Part shown: one piece after another, positions 6,952-13,425 of the stretch
Layout of the letters: each line of letters opens with the position of its first letter
Position numbering within the stretch: position 1 is the stretch's first letter
Assembly: GCA_947463285.1 (NCBI GenBank)
Contig: CANHTV010000032.1
Span: forward strand, 1-15,740
Length of the DNA: 15,740 bases
Direction of reading: 5' to 3'
Origin: Verrucomicrobiaceae bacterium
Lineage (GTDB): Bacteria > Verrucomicrobiota > Verrucomicrobiia > Verrucomicrobiales > Verrucomicrobiaceae
Position numbers and translations under genes: made by a program
Notes under the pieces: generated by a model
Told to the model about the DNA's origin: nothing
Databases searched by the model: none
Seen by the model: only the letters and a program-made list of their open reading frames with translations

Positions 6952-7986
6952 ATGCCACTCCACGCCTTCAGTTCCACCCCCGTCGAGCATTGCGAACTCT
7001 GCCACAGCACGCACTTCACCGTAGTGGCGAGCAAAGATCGCGACGGGCAACCTCTGCGAAGCGTCATCTGTGAAAACTGCGGGCTAGTCTTCTCCGATCC
7101 GCGGCCGGATTCCACGCAGATCGACGACTTTTACCGCGAAGGCTACCGCATGGCTTACAAGCAAGCTTGGCAGCCGCGGCTGAAGCACACCTACCGCGCC
7201 GGCAAGGTCGCCCAGGACCGCATGCGTCATCTCATGGCGTTGCTCGTTCCTGGATCGAGCGTGCTCGACTTCGGCTCCGGCGGCGGCGAACTCGTCTTCA
7301 TCCTGCGCGAGCTCGGTCATGAGGCGCGTGGCATCGAGCCAAACATCGGCTATGCCGAATACTCGCGCGATGTGCTCGGCATCACGGTGCAGATCGGCGG
7401 TTTCGCCGAGGCACGCGTGGAGCCGCGCAGCCTCGATCTCGTCACGCTCTTCCACGTCGCCGAGCATCTCGAGCATCCCGTCGAGGCCTTCAAACAGGCC
7501 GCGCAGTGGCTTCGCGTTGGCGGCAAGCTCTACATCGAGGTGCCAAACGTCGAAAGCCGCTGCATTTGGCCCTCCAGCCGTTTTCATCAAGCGCATCTTT
7601 ACAACTTCAACGCCGCCACGCTTGCACAGGCCGGACGCCTCGCGGGCTTGGGAGTCGTCACCACTTTCACCTCCGAGGACGGCGGCAATGTCACCGCCAT
7701 CTTCGAAAAGCCCGAGACGCCCATCGACACTGCACCCGCGCCGCTGGCCGACAATGCGGATCGCATCGCCCGCATCCTCCGCGACCACACCGCATTCGCG
7801 CATGCCTTCACCGCGCATCCTTACACCCGCCCCATCCAAAAACTCCGCCGCCAATGGGACGAGCGCCAAGCTATCGCCCACTTCAGCGATGGCAAAACAC
7901 TCCTCCAGCACCTCGCCCGCGAGATCAAGCATCCACAGCGCCACGATCACCATGATGGACCGAAAGGGGCTCTGGCCACGGCATAA
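6952..7986 (+). CDS. Class I SAM-dependent methyltransferase with Cys4 N-terminal zinc-ribbon-like motif
   Basis: The ATG at 6952 gives a 344-residue protein; the frame is open further upstream, but that part only re-reads the end of the previous gene. The N-terminus has CELC (Cys14, Cys17) and CENC (Cys40, Cys43) followed by GLVFSDPRP, the zinc-binding lead typical of methyltransferases that act on sugar nucleotides or small substrates (related to the NovU/TylCIII-type layout). Motif I is VLDFGSGGGE (104-113), the acidic residue that binds the SAM ribose is Glu129 (GIEPN), and HVAEHLEHP (168-176) is the motif IV-like stretch, followed by LRVGGKLYIEVPN. The C-terminal 100 residues are helical and polar. 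It is cytoplasmic, unlike its exported neighbours, and starts 38 bases after the transglutaminase-like gene. Substrate is unknown: sugar, cell-surface polymer precursor or small molecule. Confidence 0.85.
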   Translation: MPLHAFSSTPVEHCELCHSTHFTVVASKDRDGQPLRSVICENCGLVFSDPRPDSTQIDDFYREGYRMAYKQAWQPRLKHTYRAGKVAQDRMRHLMALLVPGSSVLDFGSGGGELVFILRELGHEARGIEPNIGYAEYSRDVLGITVQIGGFAEARVEPRSLDLVTLFHVAEHLEHPVEAFKQAAQWLRVGGKLYIEVPNVESRCIWPSSRFHQAHLYNFNAATLAQAGRLAGLGVVTTFTSEDGGNVTAIFEKPETPIDTAPAPLADNADRIARILRDHTAFAHAFTAHPYTRPIQKLRRQWDERQAIAHFSDGKTLLQHLAREIKHPQRHDHHDGPKGALATA

Positions 7987-8004
7987 CCGGAGACGTTTCA
8001 AACC

Positions 8005-8973
8005 ATGCGTCTGCTGCTTCTCCTCACGTCGTCCGCTTTCGCGTTCGAACCGCTCCCACAAGGCCCCGGCCTATCACAAACCCATCCCGGCGACTCCGGC
8101 ATCGACAAACATCCTGCGGTGCTTCTCGTCGAAAACTTCGAAGAAGGCACGCTGGAGGCCTTGAAGCCGCGTTGGAATGAAATCGAGAACAAGGACGGCC
8201 AGGTGCTCGAAATCGTGAACGAGCATCCCGCGGCCAGTGCGGGCTCCAAATGCCTTCAAGTCACCGCGACGCTCGGCGAGAACACCGGCGGGCATTTGTT
8301 CAAGCGGCTCGATCCCATCCAAACCCGCGTCTTCTCGCGCTTCTACGTGAAGTTCGCCGAGGACGCGCCTTACCTGCATCACTTCAGTGGCCTCGGCGGC
8401 TACAATCCGCCCACGAATTGGCCGCAAGGCAGCGCGGGTAAGCACGCGGCGGGCGACACACGCTTCAGTGCCCGCATCGAGCCGAATGGCAGCTACGGCA
8501 CGCTCGCCGCGCCCGGTGGCTGGATGTTTTACACCTATTGGCACGACATGAAGCAGAGTGCCGACGGCGGCTTCTGGGGCAATGGCCTCTGGCCCGAAGA
8601 CCGCCCCGGTCCGCCACGCGGCCAGTGGCAGTGCGTCGAGATCATGGTGAAATGCAACGACATCGGCCAGAGCAACGGCGAGCTCGCCCTGTGGCTCGAT
8701 GGCAAACTCACCACGCACATCGGCCCCGGCACGAAAACCGGTAAATGGACCGGCGAAGGATTCCAGGTCGCGAAAGACGGCGAAAGCACCTTCGAAGGCT
8801 TCCGCTGGCGCACCGTGCCGGAGCTGGCCGTCAGCTACTTCATGCTCAGCCACTACGTCACCGAAAACGCCTACCGCCAGAACAACGTCGCGAACCCGCC
8901 CGAGACGAATCGCGTGTGGTTCGATGACATTGTGATCGCTACGGAGTATGTCGGGCCCATCTCGAAGCGTTGA
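8005..8973 (+). CDS. Secreted concanavalin-like beta-sandwich protein, possible polysaccharide lyase or lectin
   Basis: The 322-residue protein has a short but clean signal peptide (MRLLLLLTSSAFA, cleavage before FEP). The mature part is beta-rich with aromatic and acidic residues: LLVENFEEGTLEALKPRW near the start, RVFSRFYVKFAEDAPYLHHFSG, a Gly/Pro/Trp-rich middle (GGWMFYTYWHDMK, GFWGNGLWPEDRPGPPRGQW), then WQCVEIMVKCND, GELALWLDGK, and a closing strand VWFDDIVIATEYVGP. This is the layout of jelly-roll proteins such as polysaccharide-lyase-like or LamG-like domains, where ELALWLDGK and WFDDIVIA are common closing strands. No firm catalytic residue can be named. Its position, 18 bases after the methyltransferase and 9 before the cytochrome gene, and the nearby pectate-lyase-like genes suggest carbohydrate binding or cleavage in the periplasm or outside the cell. 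Confidence 0.65.
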   Translation: MRLLLLLTSSAFAFEPLPQGPGLSQTHPGDSGIDKHPAVLLVENFEEGTLEALKPRWNEIENKDGQVLEIVNEHPAASAGSKCLQVTATLGENTGGHLFKRLDPIQTRVFSRFYVKFAEDAPYLHHFSGLGGYNPPTNWPQGSAGKHAAGDTRFSARIEPNGSYGTLAAPGGWMFYTYWHDMKQSADGGFWGNGLWPEDRPGPPRGQWQCVEIMVKCNDIGQSNGELALWLDGKLTTHIGPGTKTGKWTGEGFQVAKDGESTFEGFRWRTVPELAVSYFMLSHYVTENAYRQNNVANPPETNRVWFDDIVIATEYVGPISKR

Positions 8974-8982
8974 TAGCACAAC

Positions 8983-11487
8983 ATGGTTTCAAGATCTGCT
9001 TTCATCTCTGCCATCGCGATGCTGATGCTCGGCATCACGCTGGCCACCGGCGCGGAACCGCGTGCGTTCTTCGTGCAGCATTGTGAGAAATGCCACTCGG
9101 GTGCGAAGCCGAAGGGTGACTTCGATTTGAAGAGTCTCGCCCCGGATTTCAGTGATAAAAAAGCCCGCGGCCACTGGCTTGCGGTGCTGGATCAATTGCA
9201 ATCCGGCGATATGCCACCTGAGGACAAACCTCGCCCGGCTGCGGATGACCTGAAGGCGGTGATGGATTGGATTCAGCAAAGCGCGACAAAGGCGGAGACG
9301 CAGAATGGTGAAAAGCCAGGCCGCGTGGTGATGCGAAGGCTGAACCGTGCCGAGTATGCGAACACCGTGCGCGATTTGCTCGGCGTGGAGGTCGATCTGA
9401 CCGATCTGCTGCCGCCCGACACCTCCACGAACGGTTTCGACAACAATGCCGAGTCGCTGCACACCTCGTCCTACTTGATGCGCAGCTATCTGGAGGCGGC
9501 GGATCGTGTGCTCGATGAGGCCATCGTAAATGAATCGAAGCCCTGGCAGGTGAAGAAGCGCTTTCACATCAAAGACGAATCCTCCGTGAAGCGGCCCGGC
9601 AGCGTGTATCGCTTTCTCGAGGATGGTGTGGCCATCTTTGCGGTCTGGGAGTCGGCGAACATCCGCGTGACGATGTGGAACTTTCGCAGCCCCTTCCGTG
9701 GCAAGTATCGCTTCCGCATCTCCGCCTATGGATTTCAGAGCCAGGGCAAACCGGTGAAGTTTCATGTCACCGCGGGCACATTCAAAGAGGTCACCGAAGA
9801 GCGCCTGCTGGACTACTATTCCGTGCCTGCGGACAAGCCCACAGAGATCGAGTTCACCGCGCAGTTGGAGCCGGAAAATCGCATCCGCATCATCGCCGAT
9901 GATCTGCCTGCCACGCCGCCGATGGTGGAGAAAATCGGCGCTGACAAATACGACGGCCCTGGCCTCGTGGTGCAGTGGGTGGATGCGGAGGGGCCGCTGA
10001 TGGACTCGTGGCCGCCAGCGAGTCATGTGGCTTTGTTTGGCGATCTGGAGCAGAAGAAGATGCCCAAGGAGGACGATCCAGACTGGCGCGAGGTTGTCTC
10101 AGAGAATCCGCTGCACGATGCCGAGCGCATCCTGCGGCAGTTCGCCCGCCGCGCCTTCCGCCGTCCCGTGATGGAGGAGGACATTCAGCCGATCCTCGCC
10201 CGAGTGCGGCAGCGACTGGAGGCTGGTTACACTTTTGAGCAAGCTGTGCGCGTGGGGCTGAAGGCAGTGCTCGTCTCGCCGCAGTTCCTTTTCTTCCACG
10301 AGAAGAGCCCCAAAGAAGGCGGCGAGTTGGATGACTACGCGTTGGCGAGCCGCCTGTCGTACTTCCTGTGGAGTTCCATGCCGGACGAGGAGTTGTTTCG
10401 ACTGGCAGCGGATCAAAAACTGCATCAGCCCGAAGTGCTGCGTCAGCAGGTGGAGCGCCTGCTGAAGGACGACAAAGCCGCCGCCTTCACCCGCGAGTTC
10501 ACCGGCCAGTGGCTCAGTCTGCGCGCCATCGATGCCACCATGCCTGACCGCACCTTGTATCCTGAGTATGATGACAGCCTCAAGTCCGCCATGCTGAAGG
10601 AAACGAATCTCTTCTTCAATGAGGTGCTCACGCAGGATCTGCCGCTGACGAGCTTCGTCGCCTCAGACTTCACTTTTCTCAATGAGCGACTGGCCAAGCA
10701 CTACGGGCTAATGGAGCCGTATCAGGCGGAGATGCGGAGACTGGAAGACAAGGAGACAATGGGACAATCAGACAGGGAGAAACCGGACCATTCAGACGTC
10801 TCATTGTCTCCCCCTCTCCTTGTCTCATTGTCCAACCGCCTGATCAAAGTTCCGCTGCCTGCGGGCAGCCATCGCGGAGGTGTCATGACGATGGGCAGCG
10901 TGCTGAAAGTCACGGCGAACGGCACCACCACCTCACCCGTGCTGCGTGGCTCCTGGGTGCTGGAGCGCATCCTCGGCACACCACCTGCGAAGCCGCCCGT
11001 GGATGTGGAGGCCATCGAGCCCGACATCCGCGGAGCCACCACCATCCGTGAGCAACTCGCCAAGCATCGCGATGTCGAAGCCTGCGCTGGCTGTCATAAG
11101 AAGATCGATCCACCAGGTTTCGCCTTGGAAAGCTTCGACGTCATCGGCGGCTGGCGAGAGCACTACCGCAGCCTCACCAACAACGGCGAGCGCGATAGCC
11201 AGGGCCGCCGCGTGCGCCCAGGCCCCGCCGTCGATCCCTCCGACGTGCTTACCGACGGACGCCGCTTTCAGAACATCGATGAGTTCAAGCAACTCCTCCT
11301 CACCGACAAAGATCAGCTCACCCGAAACCTCGCCGAAAAACTCCTCGCCTACGCCACCGGAGCTGAGCCAACGCCGCTCGATCGCCCGCAGATTGAGTCC
11401 ATCATTCAGCGGACACGAGAAAACAAAAACGGTTTCCGTTCCCTGATCCACGAGATCGTTCAGAGCAGCCTCTTCCAAACGAAGTGA
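8983..11487 (+). CDS. Cytochrome c / DUF1587-DUF1595-DUF1592-DUF1588-DUF1585 protein
   Basis: The 834-residue protein begins with a signal peptide (cleavage near residue 24). A Planctomycete-type cytochrome c domain follows, with heme motif CEKCH (34-38) and Met77 in GDMPP as likely axial ligand. DUF1587 is at about 117-180 (MRRLNRAEYANTVRDLLGV), DUF1595 at 379-440, and DUF1592 at 449-580 (LDDYALASRLSYFLW). DUF1588 spans about 620-725 and contains a second heme motif CAGCH (701-705), and DUF1585 lies at about 755-830. The order is the standard one for this family, which is abundant in Planctomycetota and Verrucomicrobiota and is usually paired with a DUF1552 gene; both are thought to be periplasmic and of unknown chemistry. 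Between DUF1592 and DUF1588 there are about 30 extra residues (about 588-618) encoded by a repeat. The normal partner gene comes next but is separated by a repeat-flanked insertion. Confidence 0.93.
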   Translation: MVSRSAFISAIAMLMLGITLATGAEPRAFFVQHCEKCHSGAKPKGDFDLKSLAPDFSDKKARGHWLAVLDQLQSGDMPPEDKPRPAADDLKAVMDWIQQSATKAETQNGEKPGRVVMRRLNRAEYANTVRDLLGVEVDLTDLLPPDTSTNGFDNNAESLHTSSYLMRSYLEAADRVLDEAIVNESKPWQVKKRFHIKDESSVKRPGSVYRFLEDGVAIFAVWESANIRVTMWNFRSPFRGKYRFRISAYGFQSQGKPVKFHVTAGTFKEVTEERLLDYYSVPADKPTEIEFTAQLEPENRIRIIADDLPATPPMVEKIGADKYDGPGLVVQWVDAEGPLMDSWPPASHVALFGDLEQKKMPKEDDPDWREVVSENPLHDAERILRQFARRAFRRPVMEEDIQPILARVRQRLEAGYTFEQAVRVGLKAVLVSPQFLFFHEKSPKEGGELDDYALASRLSYFLWSSMPDEELFRLAADQKLHQPEVLRQQVERLLKDDKAAAFTREFTGQWLSLRAIDATMPDRTLYPEYDDSLKSAMLKETNLFFNEVLTQDLPLTSFVASDFTFLNERLAKHYGLMEPYQAEMRRLEDKETMGQSDREKPDHSDVSLSPPLLVSLSNRLIKVPLPAGSHRGGVMTMGSVLKVTANGTTTSPVLRGSWVLERILGTPPAKPPVDVEAIEPDIRGATTIREQLAKHRDVEACAGCHKKIDPPGFALESFDVIGGWREHYRSLTNNGERDSQGRRVRPGPAVDPSDVLTDGRRFQNIDEFKQLLLTDKDQLTRNLAEKLLAYATGAEPTPLDRPQIESIIQRTRENKNGFRSLIHEIVQSSLFQTK
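10748..10835 (+). repeat. In-frame repeat insertion inside the DUF1592 gene
   Basis: This stretch is made of GAGACAAT/ATTGTCTC words unlike the surrounding coding sequence. GGAGACAATG (10752-10761) is perfectly complementary to CATTGTCTCC (10802-10811), and ACAAGGAGA (10748-10756) to TCTCCTTGT (10815-10823). The 18-mer GACAATCAGACAGGGAGA (10763-10780) recurs exactly at 11510-11527 in the left arm of the element downstream. It is translated in frame as a Ser/Asp-rich linker (GQSDREKPDHSDVSLSPPLL) between two domains, where family members normally run straight from HYGL to the conserved LPAGSHRGGV. The exact borders are uncertain by a few bases. Confidence 0.85.
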
Positions 11488-11489
11488 CC

Positions 11490-11529
11490 ATCAGACAATG
11501 AGACAATGAGACAATCAGACAGGGAGACC
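11490..11529 (+). repeat. Left arm of the repeat-flanked element
   Basis: The arm consists of overlapping GAGACAAT units followed by CAGACAGGGAGAC. Its first 16 bases match the right end of the element in inverted orientation. Bases 11510-11527 are identical to 10763-10780 inside the DUF1592 gene. It ends directly at the start of the four-helix-bundle gene, so that gene's leader is entirely repeat and has no ordinary ribosome binding site apart from the AGGGAG at 11521-11526. Confidence 0.85.
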
Positions 11530-11534
11530 ATGAG

Positions 11535-11948
11535 ATGAAAGATACGAGCCAACCTGCCAGTCGGAAGACGAAGATCACGCGCCACACGGATTTGGAAGTG
11601 TATCAACGAGCCTTTTCGACCGCGATGAACTTGTTTAAGCTCAGCAAATCGTTTCCTGCGGAAGAGAAGTATTCGCTGACGGACCAGTGCCGTCGTTCCT
11701 CTCGCTCAGTTGCCGCCAATATCACCGAGGCATGGCGAAAGCGACGCTATTCCGCCTCTTTTGTCAGCAAGCTCAATGATGCCGAAGGCGAAGCGGCAGA
11801 AACTCAAACCTGGCTCCAGTTCGCTGTCGAATGTGGTTACGTCGAGGCCGAAGTCGCCCGTCCTCTTTACGCCGAATACGACCAGATCATCGCCATGCTG
11901 CTCACCATGCAAAACCACCCCGAAAACTGGTGCCTTACCAAGCGCTAA
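11535..11948 (+). CDS. Four-helix-bundle protein of the 23S rRNA intervening-sequence (IVP/S23) family
   Basis: The 137-residue protein carries the family's signature stretches: DLEVYQRAFSTAMNLFKLSK, FPAEEKYSLTDQCRRSSRSV followed by AANITEAWRKRRY, then FVSKLNDAEGEAAETQTWL and CGYVEAE. This matches the PF05635/TIGR02436 four-helix bundle. The family was first seen inside 23S rRNA intervening sequences of Leptospira, and the Avd accessory protein of diversity-generating retroelements has the same fold; a basic surface that binds nucleic acid is the usual inference. Here the gene is not in an rRNA gene and no reverse transcriptase or variable repeat is near. It is the only gene between inverted repeat arms. 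The start at 11535 is preceded by an out-of-frame ATGAGATGA whose tiny ORF stops over the start codon. A role in spread or upkeep of the surrounding repeat is possible but unproven. Confidence 0.9.
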   Translation: MKDTSQPASRKTKITRHTDLEVYQRAFSTAMNLFKLSKSFPAEEKYSLTDQCRRSSRSVAANITEAWRKRRYSASFVSKLNDAEGEAAETQTWLQFAVECGYVEAEVARPLYAEYDQIIAMLLTMQNHPENWCLTKR

Positions 11949-11967
11949 CGCCGTTTCCTCCCAGTCC

Positions 11968-12042
11968 CATTGTCTCCCTGTCTCATTGTCTCCCTGTCTC
12001 ATTGTCTCCCTGTCTCATTGTCTCCCTGTCTCATTGTCTGAT
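11968..12042 (+). repeat. Tandem array, 4.5 perfect copies of a 16-bp unit, right arm of the element
   Basis: The unit CATTGTCTCCCTGTCT occurs at 11968-11983, 11984-11999, 12000-12015 and 12016-12031 without mismatch, followed by a half copy CATTGTCT and GAT. The units are the inverted form of the words in the left arm, so transcript from both arms could fold into a long hairpin around the four-helix-bundle gene. The array ends 15 bases before the DUF1552 start codon and forms its leader. There are no unique spacers, so this is not a CRISPR. Perfect copies imply recent expansion or active homogenisation, and copy number may vary between strains. Confidence 0.95.
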
Positions 12043-12057
12043 CGCCTCCCTCTACCC

Positions 12058-13314
12058 ATGAAAACCCGCCGCACCTTCCTCCGCTCCGCTGGCATCACGA
12101 TGGCACTGCCTTGGCTCGAAAGCCTCGCAGCGAGTGGCTCCAAAACACCTCGGCGCATGGTCTGCATCTGTGCTCCGCTCGGCTTTCTGCCAGAGAGTTT
12201 CATTCCCGGCCAGAGCGGCGCGGATTACACACCTTCGCCATACCTGGAGCCGTTCGCGGATTTCCGAAAAGACTTCACCGTCGTCTCCGGGCTCATGCAT
12301 GCAGGCATGAGTTCCGGCCTCGGACATCAGGCCTCCGCCAGCTTTCTCACCGGTGTGCCGGGTGCGGGCAGGCCTGGGTTTCGCAATGCCATCTCGCTCG
12401 ATCAACTCGCCGCCGAGAGCATCGGCATGGAGACGCGTTTCCCCAGCCTCGTGCTCTCAGCGGAAGGTGCAGGCGGCCTTTCCTGGACGCGCACCGGAGC
12501 GCTCATTCCGGCGGACAACTCGCCGTCCAAGGTCTTCGCCCGACTCTTTCTCGAAGGCAAAGGCGACACCGTCCGCGCCCAGCTCCAGCGCCTCGATGAC
12601 GGGCGCAGCATCCTCGACGACTTGCGATCTCAAGCCCGTGCCCTCAGCGCCAAAGTCGGCCACGAGGACCGCGAAAAGCTCGATGAATACCTCACCAGCG
12701 TCCGCGAACTCGAGGTGCGCATGGTCAATGACGAGCGCTGGGCCCGCACACCCAAGCCCAAGGTGGATGCCGAGCCTCCCACGGACATCTCCAACGCCGC
12801 CGACCTCATCGGACGCACGCGCCTGCTCTTTGATCTCAGCCATCTTGCGCTGCAAACCGACTCCACCCGGCTCATCACCATCATGCTGTCGGGAAACACA
12901 TTTACCCCACCCATTGAAGGCGTCACCCTCGGTCATCACGACCTCTCGCATCATGGCAAAGATCCCGCGAAACTGGCGCAGCTCCAGATCGTCGAAACCG
13001 AGACTCTCAAAACCGTGCGTGGCCTGCTGGCTCAGCTCCGCCAGTCCAAAGACGCCAGCGGCAGCCTGCTCGACAGCACCGCCGTCTTCCTCGGCAGCAA
13101 CCTTGGCGATGGCAGCAGCCACTCCACCAAGAATCTGCCCGCCCTTCTTGCAGGCGGCCGCTTCCGTCATGGTCAGCACCTCGCCTTCGATCCCGACAGC
13201 CCGCCACCGCTCTGCAATCTCTACGTCAGCATGCTCCAGCATCTCGGCATCGAAACCGATCGCTTCAGCAGCGCGACCGGCACGCTCAGCGGTCTCGATT
13301 TGAAGACTGCCTGA
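12058..13314 (+). CDS. Tat-exported DUF1552 (HXXSHH family) protein
   Basis: The 418-residue protein starts at the ATG at 12058 with KTRRTFLRSAGITMALPW, a twin-arginine signal (RRTFLR) followed by a hydrophobic segment; the frame is open upstream, but that part only translates the tandem repeat. Family landmarks are RMVCICAPLGFLPESFIP (33-50), the Gly/His-rich SSGLGHQASASFLTG, and the name-giving motif HDLSHH (His294, Ser297, His298, His299) after NTFTPPIEGVTLGH. The His cluster suggests a metal site, and the fold is thought to be related to the alkaline phosphatase/sulfatase group, as for the sister DUF1501 family. Members occur next to cytochrome c/DUF1592 genes, as here, and probably act with them in the periplasm. 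Export in folded form through Tat fits a cofactor-bearing enzyme. The reaction is unknown. Confidence 0.93.
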   Translation: MKTRRTFLRSAGITMALPWLESLAASGSKTPRRMVCICAPLGFLPESFIPGQSGADYTPSPYLEPFADFRKDFTVVSGLMHAGMSSGLGHQASASFLTGVPGAGRPGFRNAISLDQLAAESIGMETRFPSLVLSAEGAGGLSWTRTGALIPADNSPSKVFARLFLEGKGDTVRAQLQRLDDGRSILDDLRSQARALSAKVGHEDREKLDEYLTSVRELEVRMVNDERWARTPKPKVDAEPPTDISNAADLIGRTRLLFDLSHLALQTDSTRLITIMLSGNTFTPPIEGVTLGHHDLSHHGKDPAKLAQLQIVETETLKTVRGLLAQLRQSKDASGSLLDSTAVFLGSNLGDGSSHSTKNLPALLAGGRFRHGQHLAFDPDSPPPLCNLYVSMLQHLGIETDRFSSATGTLSGLDLKTA

Positions 13315-13322
13315 TCTTACTT

Positions 13323-13402
13323 TTTGGCAGGAAAACGGAAGGGCAGGAAGATTCTCCGATCCCCTTTCCCCCATTTTCCTGCCCCCAAATCTTCCTGCCA
13401 AA
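13323..13402 (+). repeat. Two-block palindromic repeat of GGCAGGAA units
   Basis: TTTGGCAGGAA (13323-13333) is perfectly complementary to TTCCTGCCAAA (13392-13402). Inside it, GGGCAGGAA (13341-13349) is complementary to TTCCTGCCC (13376-13384), with spacers of equal length (7 bases) on both sides. The result is a hairpin of two strong stem blocks with an internal loop and a C/T-rich apex. It starts 8 bases after the DUF1552 stop and ends 23 bases before the beta-helix gene start. It may act as a 3'-end stabiliser or attenuator within the operon, or it may be a dispersed interspersed repeat. It is unrelated in sequence to the GAGACAAT family upstream. Confidence 0.85.
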
Positions 13403-13425
13403 CCCACCTCCGCTCCCAACCAACC

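Larger units (their letters stand above)
11490..12042 (+). mobile_element. Candidate small mobile element: four-helix-bundle gene between perfect 16-bp terminal inverted repeats
   Basis: ATCAGACAATGAGACA at 11490-11505 is the exact reverse complement of TGTCTCATTGTCTGAT at 12027-12042. These 16-bp ends bound 553 bases that hold one complete gene (11535-11948), repeat-rich arms and nothing else. The element starts 2 bases after the DUF1592-protein stop and ends 15 bases before the DUF1552 start, so it separates two genes that usually sit side by side. No target-site duplication is visible at the ends (GACC on the left, CGCC on the right). No transposase motif occurs in the gene. The assignment as mobile is inference from the inverted ends, the second ORF-less copy in the neighbouring gene, and the location. 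Alternatives are a genome-wide structured repeat that simply carries this gene, or a remnant. Confidence 0.6.

Noticed and set aside
11535..11948. True 23S rRNA intervening sequence
   Set aside because: The flanks are protein-coding genes (DUF1592 and DUF1552), with no rRNA sequence on either side.
11968..12042. CRISPR array
   Set aside because: The 16-bp units are directly adjacent with no spacers, and no cas genes are present.
11490..12042. Diversity-generating retroelement based on the Avd-like four-helix-bundle protein
   Set aside because: No reverse transcriptase, template repeat or variable repeat is visible; the protein fits the wider IVP family.
11710..12057. N-terminal extension of the DUF1552 protein
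   Set aside because: It translates the four-helix-bundle gene out of frame and then the tandem repeat; the twin-arginine signal starts at 12058.
13324..13425. N-terminal extension of the beta-helix protein from a TTG
   Set aside because: It translates the palindromic repeat and would bury the signal peptide that starts at the GTG at 13426.
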